From contig JALLLS010000016.1 of NCBI GenBank assembly GCA_025094145.1, forward strand, positions 372,001 through 436,000: a stretch of DNA of 64,000 bases, in the 5' to 3' direction. A program made the position numbers and the translations under genes. Within the stretch, counting starts at the first letter, position 1. Each line of letters opens with the position of its first letter. Below are positions 10,191 to 23,025 of this stretch, piece after piece. The notes below the pieces were generated by a model. It worked only from the letters and a program-made list of their open reading frames with translations, did not search any database and was not told the DNA's origin. Origin of the DNA: Spinellus fusiger. Lineage: Eukaryota > Mucoromycota > Mucoromycetes > Mucorales > Phycomycetaceae.

Positions 10191-13100
10191 TATGATATTA
10201 TTCTCTGATATAAGAAAGGAGAAAGAGTTGAGAAGAAGAAAAGGAAAAGAATGTGGGTTTATATAGGATTGCTGCTGTAAATAAATTATGGTAGATTGGA
10301 TTCTTTTTATGATTTGATTAATGAGGAAATTTAACCTTAGAAAATAAAATTTCCTTAATCTGACAATTAGAGTCAATTTGTGAGATTTTGCTTATGCATC
10401 CACTCTCAAATAGATAAAAGTACATACCGGTAATACTCGGGAGAAAAATATTTATAAATTATTATCGGAGTATAGTGTACAAGAGAATGGACTTTAGGGC
10501 CTTTTTGGATCTCTCTTAACTTATCATTTGAGGTTTTATATTCTCTTTGCATTTATTTATTTATTCACCTTTGTATTTGAGGTGTTTCTATATCTATTCT
10601 TAATTATTCAAACGATCTCATAGAGTGGCTAATATGCCCAATGCACGAATAGCAACCAACACCCAAATAATAAAAAAATAATAAATACTTTGAACTGTAC
10701 AAGAAAATAGGTACAAAAGTGTGGGTTTGTAATGTCTTGAATAAAATACAACTGAAGTTCAAAATAGAAAGATAAAAAATAGTCATTGGCTCAGGATGTC
10801 TATTCTTCATCCATCAAGTTTGCTGTTACACTTTACCTATTTTATTAGTTTTCTGTCAGATTCATATTTCCTATCTATAGGGACATTTATAGTGTGGATC
10901 AGATCAACAGGAAAAGACGCGTATTTCTTTCTTTCTACTTATGAGATTTGAGAATTCAATAGTGTCCATTCTTTCTGCATTATTATCCATCACTCATTCT
11001 ACAGAATTTGATAATGTAAGTAGCAAAGACTCAATCTTACTATATTTAGTAGAGCTATCCGTTCATTTAAGCACAGTACCACAGCCCCATATTTGCCATG
11101 TACCTTTCCTTTACCAATGAATCAAGCTCATTTGTATTATACTATCAAGAGAAATGGTGTTTGTGTTGATAAGGCTTGATGCATTTGTAAAATAGAAATA
11201 ATTGGGTTGATCGTTGTTCTATCTTATTCACGATTTGAAATGGTTAGTATCACGGCTTTATAAGTGCTTTTGTAAATACTATGATGAAAGTAGTAGACAG
11301 AGGAAATCTGACTCATTCTCAATATTGTATTTGAACAATATGAACACTTTTACTTCTAAATTCATGACAAATTATGTCACTTGTGGTTCTTTCAACCTCT
11401 TTCAATACTTGTAACAAAGAATACAATGCACATAAAACAAATACACTATCTTTAACCACTGTTAAATAAATTGATTGTGTACTGAATATACACATATGCT
11501 GCGATACAGTTATTCTTCTGATGTGACAAAGCCAGGTATGTTTTCCTCTTTTTTTTAAAAAAAATAAATATATATATATATATATACATTTATATATTTA
11601 TATAAAATCGAGATTATTGGTGAAGTAATCCATATTTCATGGTATTTCCTTGTCTTCTAAATTGACTACCAGATCATTACACACCTAAAGATCATCTCTT
11701 AATGATTTCATCCATGCTATGGACTCTACAATTAGACTTTAAGTATTTATGTGGGATCAACTTTAGAATGTCCTATGGATCATAAAGTTATAATATATTT
11801 ATTTATAGTCTCACATACCTTTTATTATTAGAGTACCATCGTAGCATATTAACAACACCTCCAAACTCCCTTTAAAAGTAAATTAGAATTCATAGAGAGA
11901 TTTTATTGTTATCGACAAATAATCATTTCAAAGAAATAAGACGTGTTTTATTTTTATTTTTACGAGCCCCAATGTGTATAGTTTTAACAGATCAAACTAT
12001 TTTTATACACAGATATTAAAATAAGATGCTACAGATCGAAAAAATAAAACAAGACAAAACTTCAAATTCACGATGATTAAAAATACAAAAGAAAGCTCAC
12101 ACTAATTCATCTTTATAATAAAGATACACTGTAAAGCAAAGATCAATCAATTAGACAAGTAAGTAAAGTAGAATAATTTATTCTTCTGTCTTCTGCATTC
12201 AACCTAGAAATAGTCCTTGGCTCGATCTAATCTAATAGTCTGTGCCAACTCATATTACTTGTAAAGTTTAAATTGATGACATCGGTGAACCACGTAATGA
12301 GCTGTTTTTTACCCGATTCTGTATAGGAAAAGTTTAAAAAAAGCCCAGCTGTAAAGAGAGAAAATATACTTACATCTGTTTAGGATAAACACTTTGCCGG
12401 ATGTTTCCATGTCTATTATATTATCCTCTAGAGTAGTGTACTATGGCTAGTGTACCCCGGTCTGAGGCCTGAAATCAACACAACCACACTATACTATCTC
12501 GATCTGGGTAGAATAAGCATTAGCATTCTTGTCGTCCAATTATAGCGGCGTGACTAAGAATATAACATGTTTTCTTTTTCTTTTTTCCCTCTCTCTTTGC
12601 CAAAAGAATAGCTCGGAGTGGCTAGAATTATGTTGATTGAAACCTTCAAATTAATCTATTGGATCTTTCATATGAGTTATTTCCCCATATTCCAGCAATA
12701 GGTTAGTGCACATACGCATATCAATCTACACGCCTTTACCACCAATCTTTTAAATACAAATATTTTGACTATTTCTACATATTTTAGTGTTTTATACATG
12801 TGTAGAGTATAAATAAATATCTAATAAGAATACATCCAATGTACCTGATTGACACAGTCCTTTCCGCTATTAACACATGTTTAAGACATTGCTCCAAGAC
12901 TATAGTTCCGTCCTTCATGTTGCATTTATTTAAAAAAGGAAATATTTAGCGGAAAATACAATGCTATAAGGAGACTCCGAGAGACATAAAGTACTAAGGT
13001 TTTGGTAATTAAATAGAAAAAAAAAGAGTTTACGATTGAGACAATTACCTGTTTTAGTTCACATTTACATTATTTCGCTCGAAATAAATTAAAAATAAAA

Positions 13101-13559
13101 TCTTCTCCTTCAAAAGAATGGGAAAAGTTCTTCAGATATAACAATAATAATAATATCTTAGTCATCTTGAGTCGAGAAAGAAAAAATAAAGTAGAAGAGG
13201 CCAAGGATTCTATCCATTGGAAAATAGTTGGAAAAAAAAAGTTGTGCCTGGTTGTTCAGTACAAAACTTTGATCCAAACCCAGGAGTTTCTTTAAGATTA
13301 TACAGCAAGTGAAATAGTAATACATGAAGAGTATTTTTTTTTACTCTTAAGCAAATGAAAAATTAAGAATAAATATATCAAAGTAACTATCGAGTTAAAT
13401 ATCCTAAGGGACTGTTTCATACTCTTATTTTCAGTTGGGATCTGGTCTATTTCTTTGTTCTTTAATAAATATACAGAAACTAAGATGTTTTATAGTGATT
13501 TAGCTGCCAAAACAAGTCTCTCTCTTTTATACATTCATTTAAAATAAACATATTTCTAG
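10191..13559. other. AT-rich spacer of the inverted repeat, no gene seen
   Basis: About 3.4 kb upstream of the protoglobin gene. Small frames (for example 10604-10810 and 11214-11414) look random and have no family features. There is an AT dinucleotide run at about 11565-11590. I found no transposase or RNA gene here. The first 200 bases contain the promoter of the protoglobin gene but no motif I can name. Confidence 0.5.
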
Positions 13560-13571
13560 GTATTTATTACT

Positions 13572-13587
13572 AGACATTATAATGTCT
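13572..13587. repeat. 16-bp perfect palindrome, right arm copy
   Basis: Same AGACATTATAATGTCT palindrome as in the left arm, 12 bases inside the inner arm boundary. Confidence 0.7.
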
Positions 13588-13667
13588 TTTTGCATGAAAA
13601 AATACAAGACACACTTCATTGTCACTTTTTAGATAGTTTACCTGTATCATAAGTTTCCGTCAGTTAG

Positions 13668-15043
13668 TTAACCGAGGCTCCAACGATCACTGGGGAAGGA
13701 GAAGGATGGAGATGAACCAGAAGGCTTGGATCTTTTCTTAGTTCCAGTTGTATCATTTGTGTCGTGCTTTCTTATATATATATCTCTACAACAACACTCT
13801 GGGCAGATGTCAATTTCCCTTTGAGACAACAGACTATGTCCAAAGCTTAATGTAGCAGTGAGATCACGATTCCAAAGCCTCAATGTCTTATCTTTTGTTT
13901 ATGTTAATACAGCTTGAAATAACTTCTCAATAGACCCAACGTGATCTTCATCAATAAGTACTTTGCGGATACCACCCGAGAAACATCTCGAAATAAGGTT
14001 TTGCTTGATCACTGACACTGGCACACCATCGGTTTCTATTGTACCTTGAAATATCATTGACATATCTATACCTTAGCTTTTGAACACCTTTGATTTTAAA
14101 TTGATATGGCCCCAAAGATCAAACCTTTCACTTACATAGCTCTTGTTTTTCAAGATAGGGTGGTTGAGTATCTTGGTGTCTATCGTAATGTGAAAAACAA
14201 TGAAGCTTTTACAAAGTGGGAAGCAGTTAAAAGATGTGTTTCTATTCTCTTCGCATAGTTGGGCCAGCCTAGCAAAGGTGTACATATGTTTGGTTGGATT
14301 GGCTTTAACATCATAATGGATAGAGTTTATATATTTATATAAATAGATAGAAAATATATAACTGGGAGGATAGAAGGCCAACAGTTCTTGTATTTGGCTA
14401 ATGACCTTTTTGTTCAAGAAATCTATGGGTGCATCTTAGTGCTTTCATAGATAGATATCTGTTGAGCATTGGTTATCTTGATTGGGGTGTAGGATGCATA
14501 TTGGCAGTAGTCATCTTTCAATGGGTTGATCTTCTCTCTTATTTGACGCACCTTGGGTGTGAGATATGTTTCACCAGAAGCACTACCCTCTCTGGTTTGC
14601 TTATTAACAAGAGACAAAACCACCTTACGGAAGAAATCTTTGGTTATGCACTCATTCAAAGCAGATCCATCTTCACTTTTGAGTAGATGAATCAAGATGC
14701 ATTTAGAGAATGCACAAGTATGAGAAACAATAGTATTGATGTTATGGACCAGATCATGCAAAACAAGTAAATATTCAGAATTTCAACCAGTATCACATAA
14801 AGATGTCTTGATTGTCATTATTCTGGCAATATTAGCACATAAATAACCTGCTACAGGCTTCTCACCAGTCTCTTGTAAAAAATCAAATACATGTAGGAAC
14901 ACTAGGTTGATTCTATAAAGATATTGTATCTTCTTTAATTTATTCGTATCTTGTTGACTGTATATCATCTTTAGTTCAGAGAAAATAGATAGAAATGCAA
15001 TGAGAAAAAGAGGAAATAAACAGCTATTCTTCATTAACACCAT
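13668..15043 (-). pseudogene. Fanzor-like remnant, right copy
   Basis: Mirror image of the left copy with the same frames and the same internal deletion. Both copies therefore descend from one already decayed element that was duplicated. One codon differs near 14863 (Glu here, Ala in the left copy). The final frame again gives LRLWNRDLTATLSF. Not functional. Confidence 0.6.
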
Positions 15044-15839
15044 TGAATAGTATTATCTACTAGTTACCGTGTTGATGTGATAGTGTTTTCAATGGCTTCT
15101 TGGGTTCAAAGGTATTTGTTTAGTTAACCTAACTCTTTTCTATTCAACTTGTTTGTTATTATTTTATACTTTTACTCTACTCTAATCATTATTACAAATA
15201 GAATAACTTCAAGGAAATAGCCACTAAAATTTACACATTCTGATGCAGGCTGTTGTACTCTTATACTATCTCTAAAAGATCTACACTGTATTAAATACGC
15301 TACGACTTATCACAGATGCTTGATTCAATACCGTTGATTTTGTAGCTGTTTTTACAAACTGCTAACTGTTCGTTTCTCGTTTTTTAGTGTATAAAATCCA
15401 AGGTAACATCATCCTGTATACCACTCAATATCTCTCTTCTCAGTGTGTCTTAGTTATGCCGTGCAAATAAGTACAAGTGATTTATTTTTCTGTTTGGTAT
15501 CTATCATTATTTGGACAGTTAGGATGACCTTCTTGCAAATGGCCATATTCACAACAGCTTGTATATCTATTTTGAAGATGGTTCATTAAAAAAATTAATA
15601 GGTATATAATTAGGATAAACATGTTCAAGAAAGTGTGAATACAGCCACAACAATTGAATTTAATACTTTTGAAAATAAATATCAGGTCAAGATATATGAC
15701 ATGTTCAGCATTAAATAAAACACTTTACATCTGACCTAGAAGCTTCACACTCAAACATACCAAAGCTCAACATATTTATTTATCGAAAATAAAAAGATAA
15801 TACAGTTAATACAGTTAATACAGTTAATACAGTTAATAC

Positions 15840-15935
15840 AGTTAGTATTTTGTATGGCCTCCTTTGGCATCAATGACTGCATGGTATCTATCTGTTATAC
15901 TCTGAACTCATCGTTGTGCAAGTTCAACACCAACT
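15840..15935 (-). mobile_element. 3' terminal stub of Tc1 transposase inside right arm
   Basis: Reads RYHAVIDAKGGHTKY and stop on the minus strand, identical to the left arm. Beyond 15935 the sequence no longer matches the transposase of the left copy, so only the last 30 or so codons are present. Confidence 0.72.
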
Positions 15936-16829
15936 ATCACTCACTCTTCTGCAATTAGAGCCTTCAAACTTTCAATATAGATATGCTTAAGCTTTGGATT
16001 GCTCACTATGGTAGTATTTGTAACAAGAAAATCGCCCCACAGCAAACCATCACCAATTCAAGTGGCCACTCGTCACATCTACCACGACACAGTGTTTTTA
16101 CCCAAGGGTTATATCTTTTCTCTCCTAAGGTATTTGTCTTTATTCCACTAACATGTGGTGTTATTTCCTCTTATTTCATAATGATACGATCTTAATCTTA
16201 AAAAGACCCTTCAAGTATATTTAAACTTTTTCTTCATCAATTAAGTGTGATATAAAGTCGATAGGCGCTCATATAATTGATTTTCTATATTTTTGTTCTC
16301 TTTAAAGCCTAAAAAAATGACCATATCAGTGGCAATGGGTGTTTTTCTGTAGGTGGTTGTTAGGACAGGGTGTATGGAAGAAAAAACAAAACAAAAAAGA
16401 ACTCAGTAGTATTTTTTCTTCTACACATTGATGGATTTGTCAGAGGCTTTAGTCTCCTCATAATGCACGGACTCTTGATGCCTTTGTCACTGAGGTAGTC
16501 AGCCTCTACCACTCTACTGTCACTCCCTTTCTTGAGAAAGACCAGATGTAGTGACTACATAAAATTTTATTTATCAAATAAAGAGACTTTTCTTTCTTTT
16601 TATTGCTATTGCTATTCATTTTTTTTCGTTACCCAATAGATCAGTTTACAGTCCATCAGATCATACAGGAGTAAAGAGTATATTTCTTGAGGAATTCAAA
16701 TAAAAGTTCTTGTTGTATCAAGTGCCTTTATGTATTTCACTAGTACAGCATATGCTATTAATTAATTAATTAGTTAGAAATAGAAGGATGGGAGGATATA
16801 AAACCTCAAATGAGGGAAGGTTGCTATTT
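15936..16829. other. Unassigned sequence between arm and second Tc1 remnant
   Basis: No convincing gene. The frame 15983-16195 (plus) shows no family feature. Microsatellite-like TAATTAATTAATTAG at about 16757-16772. Confidence 0.35.
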
Positions 16830-17513
16830 CTGCAGTGAAGAGATCAAAAATTCCAACCACTTGCTACAATACTTTTGTGAGTGGGTGCTCCATCTTCCAT
16901 CAATATTAGGTGGCACTCTAGACCCCAGCAACGTAGCAATGCCTCTTCGTAAGCTATTTTAAACTAAATCAATAGCCTTTTATTTATCCTTCTCAAGCAT
17001 CACTAGTTCTGACCTCTCACCGTGAAGAATGGCTCCCCAAACCATAACCAAGGATCTTCCACTCTTGAATGTGGAGAAAGACAATCTTTTTTGTAAGCTT
17101 CTCCATCCTTACGCCAAACATGAACCACTCGACTGTTCTTGCCAATTTCGAAACTACTTTTGTCTGTCTATATAACCTTTTTTCACATATCAACAGCCCA
17201 GTGGAGATGCTCTTTGGAAAACTTGAGTCTTCTTTCTTGTCAGTCAGCTAAATATACCCTCTTCATGTAGTACACGCCTAACAGTGCGCTTGCTACATTC
17301 TTCAGTTATTGATGGAATTATCTCACTTGGACTCAATCGTCTATTCTTGCCAATAACGTTCAAAAGGTGTCGTATTCCTCTTTCATTGAATATTTTGGGT
17401 CTTCCCGAACCTTCTTGGCGTTTGGTAGTTCCTCTTGTCTTTTGTTGATTTAGAACATTGTAGATTGTTCGCAGCTTTACTCCAGTTCTTTCAGCTATTT
17501 CCTTTACTTTCAT
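16830..17513 (-). pseudogene. Tc1-like transposase remnant (family B), 5' part
   Basis: An 89-codon open frame from ATG at 17513 gives MKVKEIAERTGVKLRTIYNV and SGRPKIFNERGIRHLLNVI, the paired helix-turn-helix DNA-binding domain with the GRP hinge of Tc1 transposases. After its stop at 17244 the homology continues in shifted frames: KSISTGL-like, then a segment near 17160-17180 aligning with the SDESSFEIGKNSR region (first catalytic Asp lost), RVWRKDGEA-like text near 17110, a VWFGEP-like block near 17030 and MEDGAP-like text near 16890. It ends before the third catalytic position. Several stops and small changes show decay. Confidence 0.75.
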
Positions 17514-17959
17514 ATTTGCTTGTCAAAAATTAACAATGGTAAGTTTCTGATCGTCTGTTAGTTGCATTGTAAATTAAATATGGATATGCTTTTATTAAGA
17601 AAGGAAGAAAACTGCTACAAGTGTCTCTTATGTAAGATATGAAAATATATCGGATTTCTATAAAATACTATTTTCTGTCTCCCTTCTCACTATACTTTTA
17701 GATATAAATAATATACATACAAAGCTCTATTGTTTCATTCTATACCTTCTATGTATGTATATCTATCAACACCTTTCAAATAAAGTTATTTTATGGTTTA
17801 CAAAAGTATTACAATTATCTGAAAAAAAAAAGTCTGAAGAAGATCAATAAGTGTGTATTTAACTATACAGAAAAAGAAAAAAGGAAAGAAAGAAAAAGGA
17901 AAGAAAGAAAAAGATCAAACAAGTTGAAACAAATATAAAGTTAAAAAAAAAGAGAGAGA
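17514..17959. other. Intergenic 3' flank of the flippase gene
   Basis: AT-rich with purine-rich GAAAGAAAGAAAAAG runs at about 17870-17915, just after the flippase stop codon. No gene seen. Confidence 0.45.
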
Positions 17960-20900
17960 CTATCCAAAAGGTTTTTGCTGTGTAGTATCATACACTCTAA
18001 TGATCTTGGTTTGATCACTTTCATTCTGTGAGAAAGCATAACCACGGTTGCGCTTGAGACGCTGTATCCGTCGTACTTTGTTCACTGCTTGTCGGAACCG
18101 ATCCATGCGAGGGCGATAATCAGGCAAGTTGTACTTTTGAATCTCTTGTACAAAATGGTAAGGCATAGGGCGGTACATGCGCTTTGCATATTCCAAATGA
18201 TATCACGCAAATTACAAATAAGTGGCACCATAACAATAAAGAACCAGAAATTGCCGTTGCCCCATAACATAGGAAGCATGCCATAGTATTCAGGAAACAC
18301 ATTGACAGAAATAGCAGGTCCAATATAGGCCACGACAGGTAAATAGATAAACCAAATGATCATAGAGCCTGCAATAGCCACAGCTGTGTATTTTGTCCAT
18401 ATACTATAACACACGGTTCAGTTTTTATCCTCTTTGTGGTATATCTCAACACAACTTACTCAGTCACTAAAGCACCTTTCCACAGAATGCAGCCTAGAAC
18501 AGCAGTGAACATGGTAGCACCTGCCCACCATTGTCCTCCCACAACACCGTCTCTAAACACACCATCGTCTTTGAAAGCAGCCACTCCCATAAAGAACAAT
18601 ATCTACGCAATTAGTATTTCCAGTGTCTTCAGCAATAGTCACTTACTAATGAATGATAAACAGCATTCAAGAACCACCCCCAGAACTTCTTCTGATTAAA
18701 GAATTCATTGGTTTGTCCCAACATGTACATTTGTGGGTATTTATCTAACATACGGGCAGATACAAACTGATCAAGATACCAATAGCTAATGGAGGCAAAA
18801 AGGTAAAGATGACATTGAAACAAGACATGGTCCAAGACTCATACAGTGTGGATCCAGAAAACCCATTGTAAAAAGCATACTATTGTTCTTATAAGTAGTG
18901 TATCTTTTTCTTTTCTTTTTCTTTTTCTTTTGCAGTCCATGTCCACCACTTACCCAGAACTGTGTGAGATAGAGAGCCACGTTTTTGTAAAAGTAAAAGA
19001 AGATCATTTTACTGAGACGTTGGTAAGCCCATGCACCATGCACCAACAACAATTTCTTAAGGAAGCGGAATTGAGAAATGGCGAAATCTGCACTTCTTGC
19101 TGCCTGTAAGCCTTCTACACCACTGATGCCCACTCCCACATGAGCAGCTTGAATCATGGACACGTCATTGGCACCATCACCAATAGCCAGCAGTATGGAT
19201 TTATCATACTTCTTGACGAGCTTCACTACCAGTGCTTTTTGTAGGGAGACACACGACAGCACACGACTGCTTTACACAACACAGCAAGATCAAACAAGGT
19301 CTTCTCAATGTCTTTTTCAAGAGCAAATGTCAATGCACGACCATCAATCACCAAGGCAAGAGGCTTTCCCATGTCTATTAGTATACAGTTCTTCTCTAGT
19401 ACCAGCTTACCTCTAGATCTTCTCCCTTGTCTATTACTTGTTGAATCTCCTTGACTTTTTTATCCAAGAAACTCTTTGTATCCCAATGATTATCCTCGTT
19501 GCACACAATCAAGCTCATTTCTTCATTCAACAATTTACAACTGTACCCAATATTGATAGCTGTTTCTTGTCGATCGCCTGTCAATACCCACACCTTGATG
19601 CCTGCTTCCTGGAGTGTATAAATAGCATCAGGAACACCATCCTGCAATCGGTCTTCAATAGCAGTGGCACCCAACAAGAACAAGTTCTGCTCAATCATTT
19701 CGGCTGCCTTGTCCAGTTCTTCAGCTCTGTCCACCAAGGTAGTAGCAGCTCTGTCATAGATCTGTGACCAGCGTGTATACTCTTCTTCTGGGATTTCTCG
19801 CATGGCAATACACAATGTACGCAGGCCTTCACATGCAAAGTCTTCCAAGTGAACAAGGGTTGTTTCCACAAAGGGGTTGTTATCGGCTAGACGTTCAAGA
19901 ATTACAGTGTCTGCACCCTTGCAGTACAGTTTTATTTTACCATCGGGGCCACGAATAATGGCAGACATGCGTTTGCGTGTTGAGTTGAATTCACAAATGT
20001 TGAGGACCTGATATTCCATATCATGGCCACGCATGTTACAGGTAATGGAGTTGGGTCGACGTGTCTACAGATGATATATAAAAATATATATAAAAATATA
20101 AATATATAAAAGAGAGAGAGAGAAGGAGTCAGCAAGAAGATGCTTATGGGATGGGGATGGGTGATCTCTTCCACAATGGCTTACATGGAACTTGTACCCA
20201 AGCATACTAGCACCTTTGACAAGTGCACCTTCATCAGGCGAAGAGGCTTGGTACACCACCTCATCACTGCCTTCCTGTATTTCAGGAATGACAGTATGAC
20301 AGCACGCAAGGAGAATGAGGAATTCATTAATAACATTGGCAGTAGGATGTGTTTGAGATGTTCTTGTAATTGATCAAAGTTGTATTGGGCCGTAGGATCA
20401 TCCACACCCTCTCTGCTTGTCGGTCTGCATCCACTTTATCCGCATAGGACAGACCAGCAATGGAGGACTGTCTAAACTGCATCTCATTGCACGTCAATGT
20501 GCCTGTTTTGTCTGAGAAGACGTATTTCACTTGACCCAGTTCTTCAATCAGACTACTGCTGCGGGCTACAGCAGCTGTGTCGGTTGCTTCGTAGTAGATG
20601 TCCAGATCCGATTCAATCAAGTAAGATAGAACAAACTTAACAATTTCCATGGTCACCATCAAACTAATCCCACCAAATGTTAACAAACAGAAAAAAGGAA
20701 GAGTATGTTTCTTTCTCTTTCACTTCTTCTTTCTTACCTGATAGGAATGAAACTGTTAAAGAGAATCAAAAAAGTCAAAATGTCATAACCAAATTCCTGT
20801 GCTTTGCTTTGTTCATCCAATGGAAGGTAGCCCACCTGAGGTCCTTTATAGATCTATACACAAGAAATGAACACACACTATCTTCTCATTATGCTTTGCT

Positions 20901-22678
20901 ATCTACTTACTGTGAACACCATGCCACCAATAGCACCTGCTACACTCATAAGACAAGAATAGCAAATAAATACAGAATATTACGGTTTGTGATGTGAGTG
21001 ACATTGGACACCTTGGAGGGCTTTTTGCTTGAGTTCAGCATGAGTTTTGTTTCATGGCCTGTGAATACAACCAGGCCATACACCCAAGATGTATTGCGCA
21101 ACTGAGCTCCTCTTAATAGGAGCTGTGTAGGATCCAATGCATAGTCGTGTGTTTTCCCTGTTTCTTCTGCTGTCATTGTCACCACACCATCGTAATTGTA
21201 AAGACGATTGTTGGGCTGTTCTGATCGAAGGGTGCCCTGTAACTGACTCATATCCACTGGATTCAATACATGGGCTGTCTGTGTCAATGCCTGCTTAATT
21301 TTGAGATTGACTTCACTAACCAAACCACACTTTTTTGATCAACAACAAGAGACGATGACACAACTACAGAACAAGAGAAGATTCTCTTACCCGTCGAGAT
21401 TACTTGTCTCAATATAACACAGTCCTTCAGGTTCAGAGCTACTGATGAGGATCAGATCTGCAGGGAAATTCTCGCCACCTTCCACACGAAGGACATCGCC
21501 CACTTTAATATTGCGCCATGCCTTGTCTACAAACTGAGTGCCTTGCAAGACTCGGCATGGTTTTGCATTCAATTCAGCATCTGAGCGATGCACTCCCTTT
21601 TATATATAAAAAAAGAAAAAAGAAAAAGAAAAAGATGAGGGCTTTCTTCCAAGGAGGGGTCTTGCCCTACAAACTTACCCAGTCTTCAATGATCTCTTTA
21701 ATAGCAGTAATTGTCAACACCAGTACCAAAGGCACCAAAGTTGTGTACCTTGATGTAGGTGAAATACCGGGAATTTGCTATACTCCAACAGCAACAACAA
21801 AAACAAAAAACAAGAATCCAATAGATAAGTTCTCTCTGTGTCTATTCACTCTTTTTTTTTATTTTTATTTTATTTATATATATATATATATATATTCGAT
21901 CCACCCCTTTTTTCTTTCTGTTGATATTAACAATAGAAATAAGACGAGTTACCTGAATGCCCGAGATAAACAAAAGAAGATGTTGGCATACTTGCTAAAC
22001 TCCTCATACAAGAATTTTGGCAGAAACGACACTATAGTATATTTTGCTGTAAACACTCTGTTATGAAGGAACTGCTGAGGATCATTCAAAGTAGGGTTGT
22101 TGATATAGATGATTCTCTCGCCTCCCTCCCCTGCTGCACAGACGCCATGGGTTGTTTTCCAATGAGTGCTTTGGCTGAGTTGATGAGTCGATCTTTTGTG
22201 CTGAGGGTTTTGTTCTGTGCTGGTTCTCGTTTGGAGGCAGGTCTGAGGGGAATGGAGTGGCCTGTGGGTGGAGAGGCACCTGCTATGGGCCCCTGATGAG
22301 ACAGGAGCTGGAGATCATCGTCATCATCAAATGTTGGGTCTTCGTAGAGAGAGTCTGTGGCGTGAGTCAAAGGATCTTTCTTGGTGTCAGTCACTTACTT
22401 TGTTCCATAAGAGGTGGGTTTTTCTTTGCGTTGTAGTCATAGGAGGAGGTGGCTTGGTGGAGAGAGTGGCCTTGTCCCATAGCAGCAGCAGTGGCAGCAG
22501 CAGAAGAGGAGGGAGGAGGGGGTTGTATGCCAATGTGTGTGCTGTGGACTGCTTGTGGGGGTTGAGATGGACTGGCAAAGGGATTGACTTGGCTCTGTCC
22601 ATAGGGTTGGGTTGGACTGGGAGCTTCAGAAGCATCCCCAAAAGGGTTTGACGATGGAGACGACGCCACTTTGATAAC
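17960..22678 (-). CDS. Drs2-type P4-ATPase (phospholipid flippase), frame broken at five sites
   Basis: About a dozen exons on the minus strand. The N-terminus is disordered and Pro/Gln-rich ([11 protein letters not shown]). Next comes the start of the membrane domain ([40 protein letters not shown]), then an actuator segment with [10 protein letters not shown], a PISL motif in TM4 (junction near 20661), [13 protein letters not shown] (near 20510) with the phosphorylated Asp, [43 protein letters not shown] and [16 protein letters not shown] (near 19170). The C-terminus is [20 protein letters not shown], typical of Drs2. Drs2 enzymes flip phosphatidylserine from the lumenal to the cytosolic leaflet at the Golgi. 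Five single-base losses, each in a homopolymer (near 21972, 20352, 19245, 18775 and 18195), disrupt the frame, although all flanking exons and splice sites look conserved. The first exon is not certain: the most 5' coding exon seen begins after an AG at 22679, and the initiator ATG must be upstream (candidates near 22947-23021). Confidence 0.85.
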
Positions 22679-23025
22679 CTAACAAAGGAAGAAGAGGAAG
22701 AAGAGGAAGAAGGCACAACAGCAAGAAAAAGGGGACAAAAGAGAAAGAGCAGAAGAACTGGAAGAAGAGAAAGAAAGAGAGGAAAAGAAGAGGAAGAAAT
22801 ACAAAAATGGAGGTTGGACAAGATGCTTAAATAGGGACAAAAGGGAATAAAATAAAAATACATTCTAAAAGCAGCAGTCTCCACAGTGGGGCTGGCTCTA
22901 GACTTGGATGTGTGGAGGGAGAATATTGCACTCTGGACAGTGGACATAGTGAAGAATTGGAGGAAGAAGAGGAATTGGAAGAGATGTGGGGTTTCTTATT
23001 CATTGTAGTTATAGAATCCACACCC

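Larger units (their letters stand above)
13560..15935 (-). repeat. Right arm of 2.37-kb near-perfect inverted repeat
   Basis: Inverted copy of 6611-8977, 9 bases longer because of one extra tandem unit. Its outer end stops within the last codons of a Tc1-like transposase whose 5' continuation (beyond 15935) is unrelated to that of the left copy. The spacer between the arms is about 4.58 kb. Confidence 0.93.

Noticed and set aside
21518..22066. Long plus-strand open frame of 182 codons
   Set aside because: It is antisense to conserved flippase exons and introns and is full of low-complexity Lys/Tyr runs.
17960..22678. Programmed ribosomal frameshifting as explanation for the five frame breaks
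   Set aside because: Five separate events would be needed, the sites share no slippery heptamer, and all are simple homopolymer shortenings.
22387..22947. 186-codon minus-strand frame as the flippase N-terminus
   Set aside because: Its 3' part is out of frame with the [11 protein letters not shown] exon, and its middle is a pyrimidine-rich intron.
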